A DNA stretch of 64,000 nucleotides from an uncultured Rothia sp. (GTDB lineage Bacteria > Actinomycetota > Actinomycetes > Actinomycetales > Micrococcaceae), in assembly GCA_946222285.1 (NCBI GenBank), contig CAMIIP010000006.1, positions 1 to 64,000 of the forward strand, in the 5' to 3' direction. Below the pieces are notes generated by a model. It was not told where the DNA came from and ran no database searches. It saw nothing but the letters and a program-made list of their open reading frames with translations. This document shows positions 1-8,693 of the stretch, in pieces (within the stretch, counting starts at the first letter, position 1; the number at the start of each line of letters is the position of its first letter). Position numbers and translations under genes: made by a program.

Positions 1-719
1 GCCGTTGTCTAGTTGGTGGGTGTGGGGTGTGTTCCTACTTTTGAATAAACCTCATTGTCTTGAGTTTGTCGAGGAAGACATTTAAATCCTCACATTAACT
101 GGTGACTTAAGCAACAAGTAGTCGCCGTTTTAGTGGACAACTCTTAAGCCTACAAGTGCTTATGTTGTTTCTGAGGCTTTTTGTGGTAAAGAGGGTCTGC
201 TTTTGTGGCAGACCCTCTTGTTATTGGCGGACATGGTTGTTAGGTCCTTCTTCGCTGCTTTGATGGCTTCGATAAAATAATTATGTTGCAGTCGTAGTAT
301 GGGAGGTATGCCCATAGCTTCTGCGATTATGGGGTTATTTGCCATGGGAGGAGCTGCACGGTTGATACCTGTATTTATTGCATTCTGTTCTTCGTATTGC
401 CGTAAGGGTGCGTATTAAGGGGGCAACGGCGACTACAAGAACTTAGTAGGGTGTATTGAGAAGAGTGAGGTTATGACTGCTATGAGCGAGGCGCCGTTAG
501 GTCTGACTCGGCTGAGACTGGAAAATTTGCTAATTCGAACGTAGTAGATTATCCGTTTCTTGCTTTATCTGGATGCCAAATAATCCTGCCTTATATCTTC
601 TAGCATGAAAAAATCTATTCTTCTGAAAACAACCCATAAAATACCTCATAAGTTATGGGTTTCCTCTAGTCTTTAACTTATTACTACAATGTATCCCTCT
701 AGAGGAGACTTGCATTACC
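1..719. other. AT-rich stretch without a convincing gene
   Basis: I see no gene I can defend here. A 61-codon minus-strand frame (160-345) contains the strong hairpin at 191-217 and has no recognisable domain, so I treat it as chance. The part from about 530 to 719 is AT-rich and presumably carries the promoter of the HsdR-N gene, whose AGAGGAGA ribosome-binding site is at 701-708. Confidence 0.5.
191..217. terminator. 10-bp perfect hairpin
   Basis: GAGGGTCTGC (191-200) and GCAGACCCTC (208-217) pair perfectly around a 7-nt loop. On the plus strand the stem is followed by TTGTTATT, a loose U-tract. It is probably the terminator of a gene lying left of the window or of a lost gene. Confidence 0.55.
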
Positions 720-1823
720 ATGACTTTTGAAGCTGGAATTATTGAACTTGCACAGAAACTTAAAGAGCAATACAGTTCAATTCAAACTGAAGAAGCTACT
801 AAAAACGCTTTCATTATGCCTTTTATCTCTAGAGTTCTAGGGTATGACGTCTTTAACCCTCTAGAGGTAGTCCCAGAATTTACGGCAGATCATGGTACCA
901 AAAAAGGTGAAAAGGTAGATTATGCCATCATGCAAGATGGCGAAGTTCAGATATTAATTGAATGCAAACGGGTGGGCGATGATCTGAATATCACCCATGC
1001 TTCACAGCTTTTCCGTTATTTTTCCGTTACAAATGCTCGCATAGGTGTACTTACCAATGGACGCATCTTCAATTTCTTCACTGATTTGGATGCTCCTAAT
1101 ATTATGGATAAACGCCCTTTTCTTGTACTTGATTTACTGGAGATTGATGAATCCATATTTCCTGCTCTGAAGAAAATTACCAAGGAAACTTTCGATTTAG
1201 ATTCCATCATTTCATCTGCTGAAGAGCTGAAGTATGTTGGAGCGCTCAAACGCTAGATCGGGGCAGAGTTTAAAGAACCAACAAATGATTTTACAAAGAT
1301 GTTGATGACGCGTGTTTCAGATAAGAGGGGCACCGCTGATAATCTCGCTTTATTTAACGGATTAGTTTCAAAAGCTACTAAGCAGTACCTGAAAGAACAA
1401 ATAAATGAACGTCTTAAAACCGCTCTGGACAGTTCGGATAGTCCTGTTCTTGGGTCGAGTGCAAATTTTTCTGAGGAAGAGAATATAAGTATAGATTTAA
1501 AAGAAGCTGATGATGTTCCTGACAATGGGGTGGTAACTACGGAAGAAGAGCTAGCTGGTTATCAGATTATTAAAGCTATAGCTTGTTCGGAAGTGAAACC
1601 TAAGCGCATTTTCCATCGAGATGCCAAGAGCTATTTTGCAATTTTACTTGATGATAATAATCGCAAGCCCATTGCTCGGTTGCACTTTAATGCTAAGTCT
1701 CAGAAGTATCTTGGGATTTTTGATGAAAAGAAGATAGAGACCCGTCATCCCATTGGAGAGCTTGACGATATTTATCAGTTTGCTTCACAGATTCGTGAAA
1801 CGGTAAAAACATTTGAGGTTTAG
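720..1823 (+). pseudogene. HsdR-N-type restriction nuclease, interrupted by an in-frame amber codon
   Basis: The N-terminal half resembles the HSDR_N / PD-(D/E)xK nuclease domain that opens type I restriction R subunits and occurs alone in small actinobacterial proteins. Asp67 in KVDYAI and the E81-C-K83 triad fit the nuclease core. A TAG at 1254-1256 stops translation after 178 residues, but the same frame continues as protein for about 188 more codons (possible restart ATG 1299). The distal half has a compact conserved-looking C-terminal domain (KRIFHRDAKSYFAILLDD and following). Start 720 follows AGAGGAGA at 701-708. No HsdM or HsdS is nearby. The codons are AT-rich compared with the sdh genes, suggesting transfer. 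Suppression or sequencing error could explain the stop; otherwise it is a broken gene. Confidence 0.75.
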
Positions 1824-2131
1824 TTCAGCAGTTTAAATCGAGACGGGGGTTGGTGCTCAAGAAATGTCCAATTCCAAACAGATCTAAACGCATCTCAAAG
1901 AATCTTACGAGCGTAAGAACTTGATGTTTCTCCTGGTCGGAGAGGTTAAATGAATCTTAAAGCAATCTCAAAAATACAGTTTTAGAATCCTCAGGTTGTA
2001 GGTTCGAGCCTCACAGCATGCACCAGTAAATAGAGAAAACCCGTTTGGCAAGCATGAATGCTGGGTGGAGTTCTTTTTACGCTTGTAAGGATGCGCGATC
2101 AGCTTCGTTGCGAGCATGCACGAAAGTACCG
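1824..2131. other. non-coding flank of the nuclease gene
   Basis: No gene is visible between the nuclease remnant and the next terminator. The only recognisable element is the tRNA-3'-end-like fragment at 1992-2025. Confidence 0.5.
1992..2025 (+). other. tRNA 3'-end-like fragment, possible attachment-site remnant
   Basis: The segment reads like a variable region, T-arm with GGTTCGAGCC, acceptor end and encoded CCA. It most resembles tRNA-Arg(CCU) 3' halves known from actinobacteria. No matching 5' half, D-arm or anticodon arm is found upstream, and the T-stem has imperfect pairing. Such a partial tRNA end is what remains at one boundary of an element integrated in a tRNA gene, and it lies just after the AT-rich nuclease gene. 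No integrase is visible in the window. Confidence 0.35.
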
Positions 2132-2177
2132 CTGGGTTTTGTTGCGACCACCATAGAATGGTCACAACAAAACCCAG
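2132..2177. terminator. 19-bp hairpin terminator after the flavin reductase gene
   Basis: The arms 2132-2150 and 2159-2177 pair over 19 bp with one mismatch around an 8-nt loop. The site lies just beyond the stop of the minus-strand flavin reductase gene and would end its transcript. Confidence 0.7.
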
Positions 2178-2202
2178 CAGTAAGATAAACGCAGAAAACT
2201 CT

Positions 2203-2748
2203 CTAGGCAGAAACTGCCGCTTCAAGCTTGTCCAGAACTGTACCCAGGGTTACTGCCTGTCCATCAGCAGGAACGAACTCGCCGTCCACCAGCTCGTTCC
2301 TTAGGCTGATGGAAACATGCTGCTCCACGGTGTCCATTTTCATGGGAGTTACAACGGTGCGCCAGGTGGTTACCGAGCCGTTGCCACCGGAGCCATAGCC
2401 GTATCCCACAAATCCAACGGGCTTTTCTCTCCATTCGCTAGCGAGAGTGTCAAAAGCATTCTTAAAGGGGGCAGGGATAGAGCGGTTGTATTCGGCGGTC
2501 ACAAAAATAAACCCGTCCAGGGAGTCAATCTTCTCTGACCATGCTACAACCTTGGGGTCAGAATATTTCTTCTCCATAGAGTTTGGAGGAACCGGACCGG
2601 TGAAGAAAGGGAGGTCAAACTCTTTGAGGTCGATTAATTCGTACTCTACTTCGGTTTCACGCTCTTTCGCCTGGGAGTATGCCCACTGCGCAATGGATTC
2701 GCCGATGCGGCCTTCGCGAGTTGAGCCTAAGATAACCCCAATTTTCAT
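2203..2748 (-). CDS. NADPH-dependent FMN reductase family protein
   Basis: A 181-residue flavodoxin-fold oxidoreductase that transfers electrons from NAD(P)H to FMN or to quinone-like acceptors in the cytoplasm. The phosphate-binding loop GSTREGRIGE is at residues 8-17, and the second flavin-contact motif AEYNRSIPAPFKNAFDTL lies near residue 95. Length is normal for the family. It is separated from the isochorismatase-like gene upstream by a strong terminator, so it is probably transcribed on its own. The physiological substrate cannot be read from the sequence. Confidence 0.9.
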   Translation of the reverse strand: MKIGVILGSTREGRIGESIAQWAYSQAKERETEVEYELIDLKEFDLPFFTGPVPPNSMEKKYSDPKVVAWSEKIDSLDGFIFVTAEYNRSIPAPFKNAFDTLASEWREKPVGFVGYGYGSGGNGSVTTWRTVVTPMKMDTVEQHVSISLRNELVDGEFVPADGQAVTLGTVLDKLEAAVSA

Positions 2749-2795
2749 AGCCAGAGCCTTTCGTTGAGTCAGCAGTTTTCAGGCTGAGTAAAAAA

Positions 2796-2832
2796 GGTGA
2801 GGTTGCTTTCCTGGCGGGAAAGCAACCTCACC
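2796..2832 (-). terminator. 16-bp perfect hairpin with U-tract
   Basis: GGTGAGGTTGCTTTCC (796-811 of the third kilobase) pairs perfectly with 2817-2832 around a 5-nt loop. On the minus strand the stem is followed by a run of Ts, a classical rho-independent terminator for the isochorismatase-like gene. Confidence 0.85.
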
Positions 2833-2869
2833 GTCATTGTTTAAAGATTACAATGTGAGTAGGAGTGTT

Positions 2870-3546
2870 TTATTCCGAGTCAAGTGGTTCGTTGTTGCGC
2901 TCTGCTTCCTGTGCGCGGGTGTGGCTTTCAATGAGCAGCTGGTATTTGGGGAGCATTTCTGCCCAGATGTTCATCCATTCCTCGGCATCTTCGCGATGCC
3001 AGGTGTGCTGGATTTCCGATACCACGGCGGGGGTATCCATGGGAACTGCTCCTGCCTGAACGACGCGCGCGAGAGTAGTATCCTGCGCAGTTTTGGAGTA
3101 GGTGCCCGAAGCGTCAACGACGACGAAGACCTGGAAGCCTTCAGCAATTGCTGAGATGGCAGGGAAAGCCATGCAGACACTGGTTAGGGTGCCTGCGATG
3201 ATGAGCTGTTTCTTGCCGGTTGCCTTCACCGCATCGACGAAAGGTTGGCAATCCCAGGAATTTACTTCGCCTTTGCGAGCGATGTATTTGGCGTGAGGGG
3301 CGTTCTCATGGATTTCTGGCATGAGGCGACCGTTGGGACCCTGGGGTACAGACGCGGTGGTAATGACGGGAATGTTAGCAAGAGTCGCGACCTTAGAAAG
3401 GACGACGACGTTGCGGCGCAGGGTGGGAAGATCGAGGTCTTCTACTACCTGGAAGAGCCCGCTCTGGTGATCAATCAGCAAAAGGGCAGCTTGGTCTGCT
3501 TTGATGGTGGGGGTTTCATTTTTTCGAAGTTAGCTGGGGCGCTCAT
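2870..3546 (-). pseudogene. isochorismatase-family hydrolase (YcaC-like), frameshifted near the N-terminus
   Basis: The main frame encodes a cysteine-hydrolase of the isochorismatase/YcaC family: catalytic Asp in LLIDHQ, Lys in ARKGEVNSW and nucleophile Cys in TSVCMAF. The natural start is ATG 3546-3544, preceded by AAGGAAAC, and gives MSAPANFEKMKPP. It then falls out of frame at the C-run complementary to GGGGG at 3509-3513. One extra C would join it to TIKADQAALLLIDHQ. Without that base the only start is an internal TTG about 25 codons in, removing the first helix. It is a real frameshift or a homopolymer read error. The substrate of YcaC-like proteins is generally unknown. Confidence 0.75.
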
Positions 3547-3710
3547 TGTTTCCTTCTCGAATTGTTTTGGGTGGTTCAGTATTTACGCTACAGCCCTAAA
3601 AGTGCTTTTGACAAGCAGATATATTTTTTCTTGAAGATTCCAATATTTTCTAAGTAAAATATTGGAATGGGTTTCATCTGATGTGCTGGCTGGCACCATA
3701 GAATCTCTGT

Positions 3711-4472
3711 ATGCGCACTTTTACCATTAAAAAATTTGGCTATTCACCCATGAAGGGCACGCAACACGCTGCGCGGCTGGCAGGAAATCTTAAAGGAAGG
3801 CACTTGCTTGAAGATCGGCGTCTGTGTCTGGTGGACGTCGCAAAGCAACAGGTGCTACGTACAGTGCAACACCCCCAACTGATGGCTTTCGAAGTTTTTC
3901 TAGATGAAAGCCTAACCACAGCGACTATCGTTTTTCCCGATCACAAGGGCCGAGAAGTATTGCTCGCCCCTGCCGCTTCTCTCGTGTGTGACTATTGGGG
4001 TCGAAACGTTGAATTGGGATTGCTAGATTCGTCGGTTAATGCAGACTTTTCACGATATTTAGGCAAAGAGGTAACTCTCGCCCTAGCTCCTGCCGGCTCA
4101 ATCATTTTTGGTGCTCCCTTTTCTTTATTAGGGACGGCGACGCTCAACGAACTCGCTCGTCAGCTTGACGCTCCGCAACTGGTAAAGCAAGATGCCAGAT
4201 TCCGCTCAACTTTTTTCCTAGAAACCGAACGAGCTTTCGAGGAAGAAGAATGGTCGGGGCAGATTATCAGGCTAGAGGGTGAAGCGTTTCCCCTGCACAC
4301 CCTAGAAATACGCGTGGGTGAGCCAATCGGCCGTTGCGCCGCCGTCGATTCAAACCCCACCAGCGGCGTCCGCGACCTAAAAATCCTCAAACATCTGGCG
4401 CATACTCGACCTAAAAACACGGCGGGGGAGCCCTATCTGGGAATGTACGCATATGCTCTTACCACGGCATAA
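3711..4472 (+). CDS. MOSC domain-containing protein
   Basis: A 253-residue protein with an N-terminal beta-barrel part (KKFGYSPMKGTQ) and a C-terminal MOSC domain. The conserved Cys is in GRCAAVDSNPTSG (about residue 209), the position that handles the sulfur of molybdenum cofactor in sulfurase and mARC-type proteins. It probably works in sulfur or molybdenum-cofactor chemistry, but no partner gene is next to it. There is no clear Shine-Dalgarno. TAGAAT at 3699-3704 ends 6 nt before the ATG, so the mRNA may be leaderless. It precedes sdhCAB but is separated by about 190 bp. Confidence 0.85.
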   Translation: MRTFTIKKFGYSPMKGTQHAARLAGNLKGRHLLEDRRLCLVDVAKQQVLRTVQHPQLMAFEVFLDESLTTATIVFPDHKGREVLLAPAASLVCDYWGRNVELGLLDSSVNADFSRYLGKEVTLALAPAGSIIFGAPFSLLGTATLNELARQLDAPQLVKQDARFRSTFFLETERAFEEEEWSGQIIRLEGEAFPLHTLEIRVGEPIGRCAAVDSNPTSGVRDLKILKHLAHTRPKNTAGEPYLGMYAYALTTA

Positions 4473-4531
4473 AAATACGCCTTCAATCCGGCATAAACCG
4501 GGAATAAAAACATACTTCTTTTGTCGAATAC

Positions 4532-4551
4532 TTTGGGTCAAAGAACCCAAA
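4532..4551. promoter_or_regulatory. inverted repeat upstream of sdhC, possible operator
   Basis: TTTGGGT (4532-4538) and ACCCAAA (4545-4551) form a 7-bp inverted repeat with a 6-bp spacer about 110 bp before sdhC. It has no U-tract. It could be a binding site for a dimeric regulator of the sdh operon; I cannot assign the protein. Confidence 0.3.
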
Positions 4552-4658
4552 ACGTAACTCTTCAACATGTTCGCTAAAATCCCGCGCATCCGCTGAAATT
4601 CTCTCTTTAGAAGAGAAGACTAAAGGTATCACCCAAACGGAAGAGAAGCGGAAAGAAT

Positions 4659-5420
4659 ATGAGTACTACATCGGTGAGGGCGGCTGCATCGGCACCGCAG
4701 AAGCAGAAAAAGATACAACAGAAACAGATTGGTCCACGCTGGCTCAGCAACATTCTCGCCAAATACATTATGGCGTTTACCGGCATAGTGTTTAGTGTTT
4801 TTGTGCTTGTTCATATGTTCGGCAACCTGAAGGTTTACCTGGGGCCAGAGCATTTCAATGACTACGCCCTCTGGCTCAGACAGCTACTAGAGCCCCTTCT
4901 ACCCTATGAAGGTTTTCTCTGGCTCTTCCGTATTTTTCTTCTCCTTTGCCTGATAGGGCACGTTTACTGTGCCGGCATCATCAGCGCACGTGCCAAAGCA
5001 CGCCGTGGTGCTTTTGCACGAAAGGGCCTCAAAGGATTCAGCTCCTTTACCGCCCGTACGATGCCGGTAACGGGTCTCGTTTTGCTCTTCTTCATCATCT
5101 TCCACATTCTTGATCTCACTGCCGGGGTAGCGGTAGCTCCTGAGAACTTTCAGCACGGCTCAGAAGCCGGAAGTTTCGCCTACCAAAATCTAGTAGCCAG
5201 TTTCTCCCGCCCCGCGGTAGCCACCTTCTACCTGCTGGCTATGGTAACGCTTTTTCTGCATCTAGCTCACGGTCTTTACGCAGCGGTCAATGACTTCGGA
5301 ATCAGCATGGGACAAAAAGTCCGCTCCACGGTGGTACTCCTCTCGGGGCTTTTCGCCCTCATCGTGATGTTAGGAAACATCACCATTCCCCTGGCGGTAC
5401 TCACCGGCTATGTGAATTAG
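4659..5420 (+). CDS. sdhC: succinate dehydrogenase cytochrome b subunit
   Basis: The 253-residue membrane anchor of a type-B succinate:menaquinone oxidoreductase, the single-polypeptide cytochrome b558 form found in Bacillus and Corynebacterium. About five hydrophobic segments are visible after a charged 35-residue N-terminus. Histidines in VHMFGNL, FHILDL and HLAHGLY are in positions suited to the two hemes. It is first in the order sdhC-sdhA-sdhB, 21 bp before sdhA. It anchors SdhAB to the cytoplasmic membrane and passes electrons to menaquinone. Confidence 0.92.
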   Translation: MSTTSVRAAASAPQKQKKIQQKQIGPRWLSNILAKYIMAFTGIVFSVFVLVHMFGNLKVYLGPEHFNDYALWLRQLLEPLLPYEGFLWLFRIFLLLCLIGHVYCAGIISARAKARRGAFARKGLKGFSSFTARTMPVTGLVLLFFIIFHILDLTAGVAVAPENFQHGSEAGSFAYQNLVASFSRPAVATFYLLAMVTLFLHLAHGLYAAVNDFGISMGQKVRSTVVLLSGLFALIVMLGNITIPLAVLTGYVN

Positions 5421-5441
5421 CGCGGATAGATAGGACAAAAC

Positions 5442-7382
5442 ATGGAAAACATCAATATTTCCTACGGAGAAAATATCAGCGGCAACATACCCGACGGCGA
5501 TCCAGCCACCGCCTGGGAACGACGTCGCAACCACTACAAACTCGTCTCCCCGCTCAACCGCCGTAAGTTTAAAATAATTGTGGTTGGCACAGGTCTTGCC
5601 GGTGCAGGCTGCGCCGCCGCACTAGGGGAACTTGGCTATAACGTTTCCTCCTACACCTTTCACGATTCCTCCCGCCGCGCCCACTCGGTAGCAGCCCAGG
5701 GCGGTATTAACTCGGCGCGCGCTCGCAAAGTCGATAATGATTCGATGTATCGCTTTGTGAAAGACACCGTTAAGGGCGGCGATTTTCGCGGACGTGAAGC
5801 TGATGCTTTTCGTCTTGCCGAAGAATCGGTGCGAGTGATTGACCATATGAACGGTATCGGTGCACCCTTCGCCCGCGAATACGGCGGTGAGCTGACCACA
5901 CGCTCTTTTGGTGGCGTGCAGGTTTCGCGCACCTACTACACCCGCGGGCAGACAGGCCAGCAACTTCAGGTTTCAGCCCATCGAGCTCTGCAACGTCAGG
6001 TAAGCGCCGGAACCGTTAGCCTGCATACTCACGAAGAGATGCTTGATCTCATTGTCAAAGACGGGCGTGCGGTGGGCATCGTCACCCGCAACCTCCGCAC
6101 CGGTGAGATTAGCGCAGAGACAGCCCACGCCGTCGTTCTTGCAACCGGTGGTTACGGCAACGTTTTTCACAAATCAACTCTGGCAAAGAATTCAAACTGT
6201 ACAGCCGCTTGGCGCGCTCACCGCCGTGGGGCTTACTTCGCTTCGCCAGCCTATATCCAGTTCCATCCCACTGCTTTGCCCATTAGCTCACAGTTTCAGT
6301 CAAAGACCACGCTCATGTCTGAATCTTTGCGTAACGACGGACGTATCTGGGTTCCTCTCAAAGCCGGTGATGATCGGGCGGCAAATGATATTCCAGAGGA
6401 AGAAAGAGATTACTACCTCGAACGCAAATACCCAGCCTTTGCTAACCTGACTCCGCGAGATATCGCCTCTCGTGCTGCTAGAGAGCAGATTGAGGCAGGG
6501 CGCGGTGTGGGTCCTCTCAAAAATTCGGTCTATCTAGATTTTCGGGATGCTAAAGATCGGTTGGGCATCAAGGTTCTTGACGAACGCTACGGAAATCTCT
6601 TTGAGATGTACCGAGATGCTACCGGTGAAGACCCCCATGAGGTGCCGATGCGTATCGCCCCCGGCGCACATTTTGCGATGGGTGGGTTGTGGACAGACTA
6701 TGACCAAATGAGCAATATTCCGGGGCTTTTTGTGGGAGGTGAGGCTGGTTGGGCTTATCACGGTGCTAACCGTCTGGGCGCGAACTCGCTACTTTCAGCC
6801 TGCGTTGACGGGTGGTTCACGCTGCCTTACTCGGTGCCTAACTATCTGGCAGATCAGCTTGGTCAGGCTCCGCTTTCCTTGGAGGATGACGCCGTCACCG
6901 CCACCGTTACCCAAGTACGTGAGCGTGTGAGCCGGTTGATGAACATCGGCGGTAAAACACCTACCGATCACTTTCACGCCAGGCTGGGAGAAATCCTCTA
7001 TGAGGGTTGCGGCGTCAGCCGGAATGAGAGCAAGTTGCGCCTAGCGATTGAGCAGATTCGGCAACTGCGAGATGAGTTCTATCGGGATCTTTTTATTCCC
7101 GGAACACAGGGGCAGTTCAACCAGGAGTTGGAGCGGGCCGGTCGAGTTGAAGACTATCTTGAGCTGGCAGAGCTGATGTGCGTGGATGCTTTGGATCGGA
7201 GGGAATCTGCCGGTGCTCATTTTCGGGAGGAATTTCAGACGGCAGACGGCGAGGCGCAGCGTAACGATGCGGATTGGTGCTTTGTGAGCGCCTGGGAATC
7301 GGGACCGGAACAGACCCATATCCGCCATGTCGAACCACTAACTTTTGAGACCATCCAGCTACAGACAAGGAATTACGCATGA
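5442..7382 (+). CDS. sdhA: succinate dehydrogenase/fumarate reductase flavoprotein subunit
   Basis: A 646-residue FAD subunit that oxidises succinate to fumarate in the TCA cycle. The dinucleotide-binding glycines are in VVGTGLAGAGCAAALG (residues 47-62). His81 in RRAHSVAAQGGIN is the expected site of covalent FAD attachment. The substrate-site segment APGAHFAMGGLWTDY is also present. Length fits the type-B (menaquinone) class. The stop overlaps the sdhB start by ATGA, so the two are translationally coupled. Confidence 0.95.
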   Translation: MENINISYGENISGNIPDGDPATAWERRRNHYKLVSPLNRRKFKIIVVGTGLAGAGCAAALGELGYNVSSYTFHDSSRRAHSVAAQGGINSARARKVDNDSMYRFVKDTVKGGDFRGREADAFRLAEESVRVIDHMNGIGAPFAREYGGELTTRSFGGVQVSRTYYTRGQTGQQLQVSAHRALQRQVSAGTVSLHTHEEMLDLIVKDGRAVGIVTRNLRTGEISAETAHAVVLATGGYGNVFHKSTLAKNSNCTAAWRAHRRGAYFASPAYIQFHPTALPISSQFQSKTTLMSESLRNDGRIWVPLKAGDDRAANDIPEEERDYYLERKYPAFANLTPRDIASRAAREQIEAGRGVGPLKNSVYLDFRDAKDRLGIKVLDERYGNLFEMYRDATGEDPHEVPMRIAPGAHFAMGGLWTDYDQMSNIPGLFVGGEAGWAYHGANRLGANSLLSACVDGWFTLPYSVPNYLADQLGQAPLSLEDDAVTATVTQVRERVSRLMNIGGKTPTDHFHARLGEILYEGCGVSRNESKLRLAIEQIRQLRDEFYRDLFIPGTQGQFNQELERAGRVEDYLELAELMCVDALDRRESAGAHFREEFQTADGEAQRNDADWCFVSAWESGPEQTHIRHVEPLTFETIQLQTRNYA

Positions 7383-8131
7383 AACTCACCATTGAAGTGT
7401 GGCGCCAAGAAAACCCTGATGTTCTCGGTTTCTTCGAGGAACACGCCATCGAAGGCGCGCAGGAGGAAATGTCGCTGTTGGAACTGATCGACTACCTCAA
7501 CGATCAGCTTGTCTCCGCCGGTAGAGAGCCGATTGCCTATGATTCGGACTGCCGTGAGGGTATTTGCGGCACCTGCGGAATTACCGTCAATGATGAACCG
7601 CACGGGCCGGTGCCAAACACGCCGTCCTGTCGCCAGCATCTGCGTTCTTTCAAGGACGGGCAGAAGTTACGGTTGGAGCCGCTTCGATCTGCGGCGTTTC
7701 CCGTGGTGAGGGATTTGGTGGTGGATCGGACGGCGATGGACCGGGTAATCCAGGCTGGCGGGTTCGTATCGGTGGACACCGGAACAGCCGCAGATGCCGA
7801 TACGATGCAGATCGGGCATGACAGAGCTGAGAAAGCACTGGATTTTGCCGCCTGTATTGGGTGTGGCGCCTGTATCGCTGCCTGCCCCAATGGTGCAGCT
7901 AATCTCTTTGCTGGTTCTATTCTGAATCACCTTTCGATCCTTCCCCAGGGCAAACCGGAGAGGTCAAAGAGAGCACGAACTATTATTCAAGAGATTGACG
8001 AGTCTTTTGGACCCTGTTCTGTGTTTGGCGAGTGTGCCGTTGCCTGCCCTGCCGGTATCCCTCTTTCGGCGATTGCCGCCGTCAACCGTGAGCGGGCGCG
8101 CGCGGCCTGGCGAACAGGAAAAGATGATTAG
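7379..8131 (+). CDS. sdhB: succinate dehydrogenase iron-sulfur subunit
   Basis: The 250-residue electron-transfer subunit linking SdhA to the heme anchor. A ferredoxin-type domain carries Cys58, Cys63, Cys66 (CREGICGTC) and Cys84 for the 2Fe-2S cluster. The C-terminal helical domain has CIGCGACIAACP and CSVFGECAVACP for the other two clusters. The start codon overlaps the sdhA stop. It is the last gene of the sdhCAB operon; no strong terminator is visible before the next gene. Confidence 0.95.
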   Translation: MKLTIEVWRQENPDVLGFFEEHAIEGAQEEMSLLELIDYLNDQLVSAGREPIAYDSDCREGICGTCGITVNDEPHGPVPNTPSCRQHLRSFKDGQKLRLEPLRSAAFPVVRDLVVDRTAMDRVIQAGGFVSVDTGTAADADTMQIGHDRAEKALDFAACIGCGACIAACPNGAANLFAGSILNHLSILPQGKPERSKRARTIIQEIDESFGPCSVFGECAVACPAGIPLSAIAAVNRERARAAWRTGKDD

Positions 8132-8213
8132 AGAATAAGCAGGAAGGTGAGTTCTCTCTCATCTCCCTGCTCTCTGGGCAGGCTCACCGAAATCGGTTAG
8201 TAAGCTAGCTTGT

Positions 8214-8693
8214 ATGTTTGTAGCAAAGCACTTCAACGAGCTGACCTTAGAAGAACTGAACGCTATTTACATTATTCGGGCTAAAGTTTTTGCTATTGGT
8301 CTGCAGTTTGGCGATCCAGACCCAGACTTAGCGGATCGCCAAGCAATCCACCTCATGCACGAAGATGAAGACGGCAAAATTATTGCTTACATGCGCTTGA
8401 TTGATTTGCACGAAGAAATTGAGGGCACCAAATACGGGCCCGTTCCTCACGCCTGGACGCTTTCGCGGGTTTCTGTTCTTGAAGAGACACGCGGCACCGG
8501 GCTAGGCAAGAAACTGCTGGACGAAGCCCTCACCTATATCCGGGACGAAACAGACGCCCAGCACATCGTTATCTCTGCCCAGGCTTACCTGAAAGATACC
8601 TACTACAAGAACGCGGGCTTCCGCCAGGTAAGCGACGAGTACGAAGAAGCGGGAATCCCTCACGTTCGCATGGTGAAGAAGATTGAGCGCTAA
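8214..8693 (+). CDS. GNAT family acetyltransferase, ElaA type
   Basis: A 159-residue N-acetyltransferase. The opening FNELTLEELNAIYIIRAKVF is typical of ElaA, and the acetyl-CoA loop is LEETRGTGLGKKLL (near residue 93). The acceptor is unknown. A close paralogue lies at 14198-14686 with the same architecture. TAAGCT at 8201-8206 ends 7 nt before the ATG with no Shine-Dalgarno, suggesting a leaderless mRNA. Its stop overlaps the 3' end of the convergent ABC-F gene by 4 bp. Confidence 0.88.
   Translation: MFVAKHFNELTLEELNAIYIIRAKVFAIGLQFGDPDPDLADRQAIHLMHEDEDGKIIAYMRLIDLHEEIEGTKYGPVPHAWTLSRVSVLEETRGTGLGKKLLDEALTYIRDETDAQHIVISAQAYLKDTYYKNAGFRQVSDEYEEAGIPHVRMVKKIER

Noticed and set aside
160..345. 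61-codon minus-strand frame near the left edge
   Set aside because: It contains a strong terminator-like hairpin, has no domain and no clear ribosome site.
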